A stretch of DNA of 64,000 bases, from positions 1-64,000 of the forward strand of contig CADAUZ010000008.1 in assembly GCA_902791215.1 (NCBI GenBank). Direction: 5' to 3'. Below the pieces are notes generated by a model. It was not told the DNA's origin. It saw only the letters and a program-made list of their open reading frames with translations, and did no database searches. The DNA is from Oscillospiraceae bacterium. Lineage in GTDB: Bacteria > Bacillota > Clostridia > Oscillospirales > Oscillospiraceae. This document shows, in pieces, positions 43,207-50,512 of this stretch (position 1 is the first letter of the stretch; each line of letters begins with the position of its first letter). The translations under genes and the position numbers were made by a program.

Positions 43207-44835
43207 TTAATTGTACTCCGGGAATCTCTCGGCGTAGTCGATCAGCTCTGTGACCGGCCAAAGGCATTGCTGCGAGGCGGTGTAGACATGGTAATAGCCG
43301 TATTGCCCGTGATCTGTCATCTCCACGCCGTTGGCCGTCGTTTCGGCAAGCATCTCGGGTACCTCCGTTTCCAGAAAAACGAAGGCGGCCCGCTTGTAGT
43401 CCTCGATATGATAAATGTCGCGAATGTTGATCACGGCAGAAACCTTGAACAGGTAATCATCCTGCCAGCACCCGGCGACGAGCTTTCCGTCCGAGCACAC
43501 CGCCACCGCCGGAGCGGACATGGACAGGTTCCCGTACACCAGTTCGCAGCCGTTAGACAGCGCCCAGTCGGCGATCTGTTCGGCGGGCGTGGGCTCGGCG
43601 TCAAAGGCGACGCGCAGATCGTCCCTGTAGCTGAAATAGAGGTTTGCCGCCGACAGCGCGCACAGCGCCGCCATCAGTCCCGCGAGCAGACGCGGCTTCG
43701 CCTTTTCCGCGATGAGGGCCAGGGAGAGCGCCGGGAGTGTGTAGTAGAGAAACAGGTAGATGGGCCGCAGCTGCACCGAAGTCGCGAAAGAGGCCGCGAT
43801 CACGGCGGCGCAGCCGATCAGCGTGACCATCCAGAAGCAGCCCGCACCCCGGAAGCCGCGCCGGGAGCGCAGGAGCAGATACACCGCCCCGAGCACCAGC
43901 AGTGTAAGTGCAAGGAACATCAGGATAAAGAACAGGCGGTCCTCCCCTTCCCGCGTGGCCTCATAGCCCGTCACGGTGACGAGTGCCCTGTGCACGTCCC
44001 GGAACTTTTCGCCGAGCGACGCGCCGGAGAAAATGGACGCACCGCTGTAAATTTCATGGCGCTTGACCGGCAGCAGGCGGATCAGCACAAAGCCCAGGAC
44101 ATTCGCGCCGGTATAGCCGAGCACGCGCCACAGCCGCATGCGCCGTCCCTTCTGGTAGACGGGCTGTTTTTTCCAAAGGCGGTACAGTGCCGCAAGCGCT
44201 TCATAGGCAATCAGCGGCAGGATCAGCACACAGGTCTGCCGAAGGCTCTGCATGCCGGTACAAAAGCAGAGGAGCAGCGACAGCCCCAAGGCGGGCAGGC
44301 GCAGCTTCTCCGACGTGCGTGCCCGGGCGTAATCGCCCAGCACCACGAAAAAGCAGATCAGGTAGCAGGCGTAAAAGCTGCACATGGCGAAGAAGAGCTG
44401 CTGTCCGTCCTCGCGGAAGACCGTATAGGGGCCGAAGATTGAGGCAAGGAACGCAAGCATCGACGCGAGCCGCACGACCGGGCGCCTGACATGCGCGCGC
44501 AGCATCCAGTCCATCGACGCGAGCAGGAAAACCGACATGCAGAGCGTCGCCCAGGCCATGGCGCGGTTCATGCTGCCCGTGAGGCCGTAGAACAGGGCCG
44601 ACAGCACCGGTGTCGCCACGACATAGAACTGGTTGCCGAAGAGATAGTTTTTCGGGAACAGCGTCTTCTTCTCCCACATCAGCCGCGCGACCAGCGTGTC
44701 CTCGTACATGTCGGAAGTGCAAAGCCGTGAAAAGCCGCCAAAGTTGATGACGGTGAACACGGTCAGATATCCGAGGATCACCAGCGCGATGAGCGCCGTC
44801 AACACATATTCCGTTTTGCGCTGTCTGTCAGGCAT
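43207..44835 (-). CDS. Polytopic membrane protein, glycosyltransferase-like
   Basis: 542 residues with about eleven hydrophobic helices (first at 11-31) and a soluble C-terminal region of about 130 residues. An acidic pair near the first outside loop (CTSDMYEDTLVARLMWEK) resembles the metal site of GT-C type glycosyltransferases, and a C-terminal soluble region is common there. No named family is certain. It is monocistronic, with a terminator after it. The 5' side is an unusual repeat patch (45 kb). Confidence 0.75.
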   Translation of the reverse strand: MPDRQRKTEYVLTALIALVILGYLTVFTVINFGGFSRLCTSDMYEDTLVARLMWEKKTLFPKNYLFGNQFYVVATPVLSALFYGLTGSMNRAMAWATLCMSVFLLASMDWMLRAHVRRPVVRLASMLAFLASIFGPYTVFREDGQQLFFAMCSFYACYLICFFVVLGDYARARTSEKLRLPALGLSLLLCFCTGMQSLRQTCVLILPLIAYEALAALYRLWKKQPVYQKGRRMRLWRVLGYTGANVLGFVLIRLLPVKRHEIYSGASIFSGASLGEKFRDVHRALVTVTGYEATREGEDRLFFILMFLALTLLVLGAVYLLLRSRRGFRGAGCFWMVTLIGCAAVIAASFATSVQLRPIYLFLYYTLPALSLALIAEKAKPRLLAGLMAALCALSAANLYFSYRDDLRVAFDAEPTPAEQIADWALSNGCELVYGNLSMSAPAVAVCSDGKLVAGCWQDDYLFKVSAVINIRDIYHIEDYKRAAFVFLETEVPEMLAETTANGVEMTDHGQYGYYHVYTASQQCLWPVTELIDYAERFPEYN

Positions 44836-44969
44836 ATCTCCGCTCCTTGTTACGCAGGTTCATAACAGGTAAAGTTTACCCTTGCCGCGCAGAAAAGTCA
44901 ATACGCCTTGACTTGCCGCGTGCAACGTGATAAAATCCACGTAGTTTCAAGGGACAAGTGAATATCCAC

Positions 44970-44990
44970 GGAGGGTTACCGAAACGGGGA
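44970..44990 (+). pseudogene. Broken tRNA-Ser 5' fragment, copy 1
   Basis: GGAGGGTTACCGAAACGGGGA matches the acceptor/D-arm start of the tRNA-Ser at 45381 with an interrupted D-loop; the rest of the tRNA is missing. Confidence 0.65.
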
Positions 44991-45097
44991 CGTTTGCGAG
45001 CGCCGCCTGCGGCGGATACAGCGAGCAATAAGGAGTGGCAGCGGTCGAAATCTTGTGAGCGTCCAGCGAGCAAAAGTTTTTCGGCACTGCAACAGGA

Positions 45098-45114
45098 CAT
45101 AACGGGGCGGTCTT
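45098..45114 (+). pseudogene. tRNA-Ser D-loop to anticodon-arm fragment
   Basis: CATAACGGGGCGGTCTT equals the D-loop-to-anticodon-stem part of the intact tRNA-Ser with one change; no acceptor or T arm around it. Confidence 0.55.
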
Positions 45115-45188
45115 CCCCGCCGTATCTAAGAGAAAATCTAAGACAATTTCATATCGTCGTTACCTCCCGCGAGGGAGTTAACATACAT

Positions 45189-45232
45189 GGAGGGTTACCG
45201 AAGCGGTCATAACGGGGCGGTCTTGAAAACCG
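45189..45232 (+). pseudogene. Truncated tRNA-Ser(UGA) 5' half, copy 2
   Basis: 44 bases identical to the intact tRNA from its first base through the anticodon stem except one pair (C-G for U-A at the base of the stem, matched on both sides). After that the sequence diverges; a T-arm is absent. It has the same upstream flank (TAAGACAATTTCATATCGTCG) as the intact gene, so a whole block was duplicated. Confidence 0.75.
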
Positions 45233-45380
45233 TCGAAGCAAACAGAGCGCCCGATCCTGCGAAGCCGCACGAGCGTTGCCTTTTTCGACGCGTCCCGGTC
45301 ATGGTTCCCCGCCGTATCTAAGAAAAAATCTAAGACAATTTCATATCGTCGTTTCCTCCCACATGGGAATTAACATATAT

Positions 45381-45471
45381 GGAGGGTTACCGAAGCGGTC
45401 ATAACGGGGTGGTCTTGAAAACCATTAGGGCAGTGATGTCCACGCGGGTTCGAATCCTGCACCCTCCGCCA
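45381..45471 (+). tRNA. tRNA-Ser (anticodon UGA)
   Basis: Acceptor GGAGGGT pairs with ACCCTCC (45461-45467), discriminator G, and an encoded CCA end. The anticodon loop CTTGAAA gives UGA, which reads UCA/UCN serine. It has a long variable arm (type II), and the GGGTTCGAATCCT T-arm. A terminator follows within a few bases. Upstream copies of its 5' half are pseudogenes. Confidence 0.95.
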
Positions 45472-45473
45472 TA

Positions 45474-45515
45474 TTAGGTAGGCTGTTTTGATAGAATAGC
45501 CTACCTAAACTTTTT
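45474..45515 (+). terminator. Terminator of the tRNA-Ser gene
   Basis: TTAGGTAGGCT / AGCCTACCTAA, 13-base loop, then ACTTTTT. Confidence 0.9.
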
Positions 45516-45654
45516 GTCCAAAAATGCGAATAAATAGCCAGAATTCAGCTATTTCCTCGCATTTTTCACTTTAAAATTCAAGTCTCTTTCGGTCGCGACC
45601 ATTTTTTTGCGGTCTTTTTTTCACCTTTTTCGGCCGTTCCCGCCCTTGCTCACT

Positions 45655-45740
45655 CAAGCAATCGTTCACTTTGCCTAGCAATCGTTCACTTTGCCGGGCA
45701 ATCGTTCACTTGGTTTACATAATTTAAGAAATCGTTCAAG
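45655..45740. repeat. Iteron-like direct repeats GCAATCGTTCAC
   Basis: Three copies of GCAATCGTTCACTTTGCC spaced exactly 20 bases (starts 45658, 45678, 45698), the third diverging at its end, then a fourth ATCGTTCA at 45731. GTTTACATAA lies between the third and fourth. Regular spacing near two helical turns suggests a protein-binding array. Confidence 0.7.
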
Positions 45741-45773
45741 TTGTCTCCAGTTTTTCGTAGTATCTGAGTAATT

Positions 45774-46004
45774 GTGCATCGCAGTACGACGCTACTGTCA
45801 GAAAAAACTACTTGGAAAGAGTTCTCTAAAAAAGAAAAGAGAACTGTCGAGAACACCGTCCTGTTAGCCAGACTGCTCTATGAGATGACAAAAACAAACA
45901 TCATCATCAAGCAGGACTGCGATGAAAAGCTCGAAAAGCTGAATTCAACAGAACTGGTGAAGTTGCAAAAGCAAGCCGGAAAGCTCTTACAAGAAGCGGT
46001 TTAA
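45774..46004 (+). CDS. Small helical hypothetical protein (uncertain)
   Basis: 76 residues from GTG with no clear ribosome site. It is predicted fully helical and highly charged (TWKEFSKKEKRTVENTVLLARLLYEMTK...LEKLNSTELVKLQKQAGKLLQEAV). It sits between the iteron-like repeats and a terminator, with no neighbour in the same direction. I do not recognise it, and it could be a chance frame. Confidence 0.4.
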   Translation: MHRSTTLLSEKTTWKEFSKKEKRTVENTVLLARLLYEMTKTNIIIKQDCDEKLEKLNSTELVKLQKQAGKLLQEAV

Positions 46005-46037
46005 TGAATCTTGGTTTACATAACTACATACGCTGGT

Positions 46038-46088
46038 GTACTTTTAGGCGTACTTAGCTTAAAAGGTTGTACTTTTGGGCGTACTTAG
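46038..46088. repeat. Twin direct repeat GTACTTTTxGGCGTACTTAG
   Basis: Two 20-base copies (46038-46057 and 46069-46088), 31 bases apart start to start, one base different. Each contains GTAC twice. They lie between the small gene and a terminator. Confidence 0.7.
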
Positions 46089-46093
46089 ACACT

Positions 46094-46126
46094 AAAAAGG
46101 CTGATTCATTAAGAATCAGCCTTTTT
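46094..46126. terminator. Bidirectional terminator
   Basis: AAAAAGGCTGATTC / GAATCAGCCTTTTT, five-base loop. Confidence 0.9.
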
Positions 46127-46140
46127 TCTGTATTTTTTTA

Positions 46141-46435
46141 TCCAAATTAAATTTTGCCCCTTTGAGGAAAATTCAACAATAATTCAACACAGCTCAAAAA
46201 AATGTTTTTTTCAATGTGAGAATATTTGCATACTGTAATGCCTTCTTAGAAAAACATGCAGAAGCCATACTTAAGATATATGCTATCAATTTGGCGAAAG
46301 CGGAACCACGGAGCGCTTTTGCCGGAGAAATGCATATGACAGATGTGAGACCCTGATGAGAGGCGGCATCTGCCGCGAGTGCGGTTTTCCGGTGACTAGG
46401 TATTGCAGAAAGGAATAAAGAATTAGTAAGGTGCT
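46141..46435. other. Gene-free stretch with small hairpins
   Basis: No credible frame. It has an AT-rich left half and a GC-rich right half with GCGGC/GCCGC and CCGC/GCGG hairpins (around 46362-46388). It follows the stop of the secreted protein (minus strand), so it may hold its terminator, although no T-run was found. Confidence 0.4.
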
Positions 46436-47245
46436 TTAAGCCTGGATCGCTCTGGCAATCAGGTCTGTCATATAGACACATCCATAAAACCAGTTTGCGA
46501 GCCTGTACGTCGGATCGGGGTCTTCTCTGTCGGCGGAATATGTGTTTTCTGACAAATCCCGCATTTCGTCTGAATAGCTGCCGCTTGCATCAAGCATGGA
46601 CGCAGTTGCCGTCAGCATCCTGAACAAAGTTTCCGAGCCGAGAAGAAGCTGGTCCACATCACTTTCGGTTACGGACTTGTCAGCCTCATTAAAGGTATTC
46701 AATTCCGCTTCGATCTGTTTAGCCATGCCTTGATCTCGGCAGAATCCGCGCGCGATCAGCGATGCAGCAAGTACGCTGTGGTAAAGACCGTTGACAGCTT
46801 GCTGCTTTGAGTCGGCCGCCTTCTCATCATTTGCGACGAAACTGTCAAAAATCTGCTGGAGTTCCTCCTCATATTTCCCGGTTGAATCAGCCTGCTGCTG
46901 GAAAATCACCAGGGCTTCAAAGGTCTTCATGGCGCCCATGGCGAGCTTGTGTTCAAGGCTCTCCTCCGGCACGTCGATTTCTGCGAGCTTGTCAAGGATC
47001 CTGTTCAGATGATCCGCTTCGCCCTGCGTTTCAATGTTGAGATTATCGAGGGCGACAACCATCTCCGCCAGACGAAGAGCACCATTGGCCGCCTGATCGG
47101 AAGGCGTCTCGGCCGCTTCATCTCCTTTGGTCAGCCTATCCAGAATCAACTCCGTCGTGAGAGTGTCATCTGTCTCCGCGTATCCGCTGATGCCAAGGGA
47201 TGTGAGCATGATCGTGGCTAAAAGGATGCTGAGTACTTTTTTCAT
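46436..47245 (-). CDS. Secreted helical protein of unknown function
   Basis: 269 residues after AAGGAGG. A signal peptide (MKKVLSILLATIMLTSLGISGYA) leads to an almost all-alpha body with two similar halves: DQAANGALRLAEMVVALDNLN and KQQAVNGLYHSVLAASLIARGF are parallel segments. I do not recognise the family. It is the last gene in the leftward set HTH-receiver, histidine kinase, DUF3592, this gene; the 106-base gap upstream could hold its own promoter. Confidence 0.83.
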   Translation of the reverse strand: MKKVLSILLATIMLTSLGISGYAETDDTLTTELILDRLTKGDEAAETPSDQAANGALRLAEMVVALDNLNIETQGEADHLNRILDKLAEIDVPEESLEHKLAMGAMKTFEALVIFQQQADSTGKYEEELQQIFDSFVANDEKAADSKQQAVNGLYHSVLAASLIARGFCRDQGMAKQIEAELNTFNEADKSVTESDVDQLLLGSETLFRMLTATASMLDASGSYSDEMRDLSENTYSADREDPDPTYRLANWFYGCVYMTDLIARAIQA

Positions 47246-47351
47246 TTTTTCCTCCTTATAATACAGTATACTTGGTTATAAACGTAGCAGAAGCTGTCAT
47301 TCACAGCACCGTTATCGCCGTTGACGTTTTTATACTTTTCGCATTGCTGCT

Positions 47352-47888
47352 TCAATTACTGCCAAGGCTGTAGCTGATTAAATTCCCGTTTTCCGCCAGT
47401 TTTATCAGGCTGTCCAGAAGAGAATCAAAGAGACCAAGTATGGCAGCGATGGCTGCCGCCGTAAAGAGAATGCCGAGAACCAACAGGATGATTCCGACTT
47501 TTCTGAATGAAGGCAGAACCGCTTTGGAAACGACCTGCTCCTCCAAAAGAATAAATTCAGTCGGGCTGTTCGGATTATAGCGGATTTTCACCATGTTTCC
47601 CTGTGCTCCCGGAATACCATTCGGGTTGCCATAGGCGAAGTCGGAGGCGGAAGAAATGTGCTGCCCGTCAGCCGTGTCATATTCGTAAACACCGAAATAC
47701 ACGGTTCTTGCCCGATTATTATAGTCATATTCCAATCTGCTGCCAGTATCGATGAGCTTTGCCCAGCCCTGCGCGATCATGCTGCGCTCCGACTTTTCAT
47801 CTGCGATGGTGCGGTACCGGAAAACCAGAACGAAAACCACGCCGATAAAAAGGCAAACAACGCCCGGAATGAAAAACAAAGCTCTCAT
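47352..47888 (-). CDS. DUF3592 membrane protein
   Basis: 178 residues. One N-terminal span (FFIPGVVCLFIGVVFVLVF), a soluble beta-rich domain with YFGVYEYDTADGQHISSASDFAYGNPNG and GNMVKIRYNPNSPTEFILLEE, and one or two C-terminal spans (VGIILLVLGILFTAAAIAAIL). This is the DUF3592 layout; the function is unknown. AAAGGAG precedes the ATG. It lies 30 bases after the kinase gene. Confidence 0.82.
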   Translation of the reverse strand: MRALFFIPGVVCLFIGVVFVLVFRYRTIADEKSERSMIAQGWAKLIDTGSRLEYDYNNRARTVYFGVYEYDTADGQHISSASDFAYGNPNGIPGAQGNMVKIRYNPNSPTEFILLEEQVVSKAVLPSFRKVGIILLVLGILFTAAAIAAILGLFDSLLDSLIKLAENGNLISYSLGSN

Positions 47889-47918
47889 GATTTTCTCCTT
47901 TCACGCAATGCTTACAGG

Positions 47919-49667
47919 TCAATTTGACGCCGGGGGAATCCGCACGGTCACCGTCGTGCCGACGGAGGGAGTGCTTTGAAGCTCCATAGAGCCGCCGCTC
48001 ATCATCTCCAGCCTGTCCCGCACATTCTGAAGGCCGATATGGAATTCGGAAGCGTCCTTGCTCGGAGCGAGCCCCGGCCCGTTATCGCTCACGATGATGA
48101 CCGCCCAGCCGCTCTCCATGCGGGTAGAAACGGTAATCTGTACTGTCTCGCCCCTGATCTGTCCAAGACTGTGCTTCACGGCGTTTTCGACAAGGGGCTG
48201 CAGCGTCAGTGCAGGGAGACGGAAGGCGGTATGCTTCGTGTCAAAAACAACGGAGAGCCTGTCGCCGTATCGAATCGACTCTACTGCGAGATAAGACTTC
48301 GTATGCCGAAGCTCTTCGGGGAAGGGGATCGGCTCTGTCGCGGCGATCGCGGTGAAATTGGCCTGGAGATAAGCGGTAAAATCCTGCACGACCTGCATAG
48401 CCATCACCGGATTATCCCGGCACAGCACATAGATGGACGTCAGCGTATTATAGATGAAATGCGGACGGATCTGCTGCATCAGGCTGGTGATCCGTACGTT
48501 TCGCAGCTCCGCCTCCTTTTCGCGCAGCAGGCGCTCCCGAAGGATTGCGCTGCGCACAAAGCCAAAGCCCTGAATAAACAGGTTCGCGATGATCCACAGC
48601 ATGAAAAACGGCGCGTTATGCATGGAATGGAAACTGACAAAGAGCAGCATATCCATGCCGAGCATCACCAGGAACGGAAGACCCCAAAACAGTTCCTGCC
48701 GCGAGGGTTTCTTCTCAAACAGAACGACCAGATGCAGGACGGCTGCAAATACGCCATAGGTGACAAGAACACTGTGCAGCTCAACGCGGTTCATAAGCTG
48801 CAGAAGGACTAGAACGAACGCCCCGGCCAGCGCGACGTCGTAGCAGATAAGACCTGCCCGGAAGCTCCTGTCGTCCCGAAGCAGGATCAGGAAACGGAGA
48901 GACAGCACCAGCGTGACAATGTACAGCACAGCACCGAGATACCAGATTTCTTTATGATACCCGTAGGAATCCAGCATCAGCGCGACCGAGGACAAGCCGG
49001 TGAGCTTCCATAGACTCGCCGTGATCGCAATGGCGCCCAGCAGGGCGATCCGCTTCCGATCTCTCCGATCCAACGGTAAAAGGAACGCCATCAGAATCAG
49101 AAAACACCCTGTGACGGCTGCGGCCGCACACAGGCTGAGCATCAGCGCATCCTCGGGGATCAGCAGCATGGTAAGGAGCTGTTCGTGGCCGATCAGATAA
49201 AAGCTGGGAATTTCATTCCGCACACTCTCGAAGACAGGAGTCAGCGTAATACGCAGCGTTTTACCGGCGTAATTGGGGCGTACGGGGACGGTGACCCAAT
49301 AATTGCCCGGCGTTCGTCCGATATGCGGCGTATCCAGCTCTGAACTGTCATAGCTCAGCTCAGAGTCTTCGATGGAGAGTGTGGCATAGCTGTGGCGGAG
49401 ATAAAAGGAAATCCGTGCGCCGATGGTTGTGGCGCTTTCCGCCTCCGGAAGAGTAAATATGTAGCTGCGGCGAATCCCTGCATACTCTGAAACAGCCTCC
49501 TCCCTGACCTCATCAGGCTGGAGGATATAAAAGGAGTATGGCGCATAGGCATAGCGCGCAAGGCCTGGACTATGATGGATCAGGCAGACAAGCAGGAGGC
49601 AGACAAACAGAAAAGCGCCAATCGCCAGCTCCGGAAGCACTTTTTTCAATTTTGTCCCGTTTGTCAT
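47919..49667 (-). CDS. LytS-type sensor histidine kinase
   Basis: 582 residues. The N-terminus has a span, an extracytoplasmic beta domain (about 40-165), then seven membrane helices (about 172-390), similar to 7TMR receptors. A His_kinase (PF06580) part follows: phospho-acceptor His in QQIRPHFIYNTLTSIYVL, and an ATPase domain with PLVENAVKHS (N box), VSDNGPGL and GTTVTVRIP. It is paired with the HTH-receiver gene that overlaps its start (ATGA, 49664-49667). It senses an outside signal and phosphorylates the receiver; ligand unknown. Confidence 0.93.
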   Translation of the reverse strand: MTNGTKLKKVLPELAIGAFLFVCLLLVCLIHHSPGLARYAYAPYSFYILQPDEVREEAVSEYAGIRRSYIFTLPEAESATTIGARISFYLRHSYATLSIEDSELSYDSSELDTPHIGRTPGNYWVTVPVRPNYAGKTLRITLTPVFESVRNEIPSFYLIGHEQLLTMLLIPEDALMLSLCAAAAVTGCFLILMAFLLPLDRRDRKRIALLGAIAITASLWKLTGLSSVALMLDSYGYHKEIWYLGAVLYIVTLVLSLRFLILLRDDRSFRAGLICYDVALAGAFVLVLLQLMNRVELHSVLVTYGVFAAVLHLVVLFEKKPSRQELFWGLPFLVMLGMDMLLFVSFHSMHNAPFFMLWIIANLFIQGFGFVRSAILRERLLREKEAELRNVRITSLMQQIRPHFIYNTLTSIYVLCRDNPVMAMQVVQDFTAYLQANFTAIAATEPIPFPEELRHTKSYLAVESIRYGDRLSVVFDTKHTAFRLPALTLQPLVENAVKHSLGQIRGETVQITVSTRMESGWAVIIVSDNGPGLAPSKDASEFHIGLQNVRDRLEMMSGGSMELQSTPSVGTTVTVRIPPASN

Positions 49668-50266
49668 GTCGTGGACAACCCCTTCACAGGATACCTCAGA
49701 TGCGTGATCTCTTTATTAATCTTTTCAGGCGTCAGGGGCTTTAGAATATACCCGCTGCAGTGCAGATTCAGGGCCTCCCCGGCGTACTCCGGGTGACCGG
49801 TCAAAAAGATGATATTCGTGTGCGGGTTGAGCACACACAGCTCTCCGGCAAGCTCGATGCCGCTTTCTCCGCACAGCTCAATATCCAAAAAGGCGACGTC
49901 AACACGGGTTCCACCGGCGAAACGTACGGCTTCTTCCGCTGTCATAAAGCCAAAGGTCTGGATATCCGGCAGAGTATCCTGAAGAATGTGGATAAATCCG
50001 GTGAGAATTATCGGCTCGTCCTCCACCATAATAATCGTCGGCGGCGTGCTTTCAGAGGGAGAATCATCCAAAAGCTCGGAAACCTCAACACCGAGACTGC
50101 GGGCAACACGACCGATCATGCTGACATCCGGCTCGCGTATCCCGGCTTCCCAGTTGCTTATGGTTTTTCTGGCTACAAAGATTTTGTCAGCAAGCTGCTG
50201 CTGCGTAAGATTCTGTCTGATACGCAGCTCACGAACACGTTTTCCGAAATGCTCTGGTTTTTCCAT
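49664..50266 (-). CDS. HTH-receiver fusion response regulator
   Basis: 200 residues. The order is reversed from normal: an XRE/Cro-type HTH first (about 8-62, NLTQQQLADKIFVARKTISNWEAGIREPD), then a receiver (about 75-195). Receiver residues are intact: acidic pair in MVEDEP, Asp128 in AFLDIEL, Thr156 in FLTGHPE, Lys176 in YILKPL. It is the partner of the following LytS-type kinase, overlapping by 4 bases. Phosphorylation would alter an XRE-type repressor or activator rather than the usual LytTR output. The start follows GGAGG in a leader after a minus-strand promoter. Confidence 0.93.
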   Translation of the reverse strand: MEKPEHFGKRVRELRIRQNLTQQQLADKIFVARKTISNWEAGIREPDVSMIGRVARSLGVEVSELLDDSPSESTPPTIIMVEDEPIILTGFIHILQDTLPDIQTFGFMTAEEAVRFAGGTRVDVAFLDIELCGESGIELAGELCVLNPHTNIIFLTGHPEYAGEALNLHCSGYILKPLTPEKINKEITHLRYPVKGLSTT

Positions 50267-50307
50267 GCCGGCGGTTCCTCCGGATTTCTAAAAAATAGAT
50301 CAAAGAT

Positions 50308-50336
50308 ATCATATAGTATTTTTATTGTAAATTCAA
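50308..50336 (-). promoter_or_regulatory. Predicted promoter of the HTH-receiver operon
   Basis: Minus strand TTGAAT, 17-base spacer, TATGAT, 42 bases from the start codon. Confidence 0.65.
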
Positions 50337-50414
50337 GGAATGGCACAATTCGTTCCCTTTTTTACGACGGTTCTTTCTTTATGGAAAAGGCAGCTAAAGC
50401 TTTCCCAATAAAAG

Positions 50415-50429
50415 GGCACGTTCTGTGCC
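50415..50429. promoter_or_regulatory. Inverted repeat GGCAC-N5-GTGCC (possible operator)
   Basis: Palindrome directly upstream of the -35 box of the divergent gene, the right place for an activator. A related imperfect half, TGGCACAATTC, is at 50341. The HTH-receiver protein encoded on the other side is the natural candidate to bind. Confidence 0.5.
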
Positions 50430-50434
50430 ATCGC

Positions 50435-50464
50435 TTGAAATGCCTCCGCGCTGCATGGTAAAAT
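50435..50464 (+). promoter_or_regulatory. Predicted promoter of the acidic repeat protein gene
   Basis: TTGAAA, 18-base spacer, TAAAAT. Confidence 0.55.
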
Positions 50465-50512
50465 CAAGGATGGCAGACATACAGCCGGCAAAAAACAAAT
50501 GGAGGATGCAAG

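Noticed and set aside
44876-45212. Frames of 74-84 codons in the tRNA-Ser patch
   Set aside because: They run through tRNA fragments and repeats, so they are not genes.
46320-46400. A riboswitch (c-di-GMP or similar) in the GC-rich hairpins
   Set aside because: No known consensus could be matched by eye, and the stretch lies downstream of, not before, a gene.
46194-46481. A 95-codon minus-strand frame
   Set aside because: It overlaps the 3' end of the secreted protein gene, has no ribosome site, and its product has no recognisable pattern.
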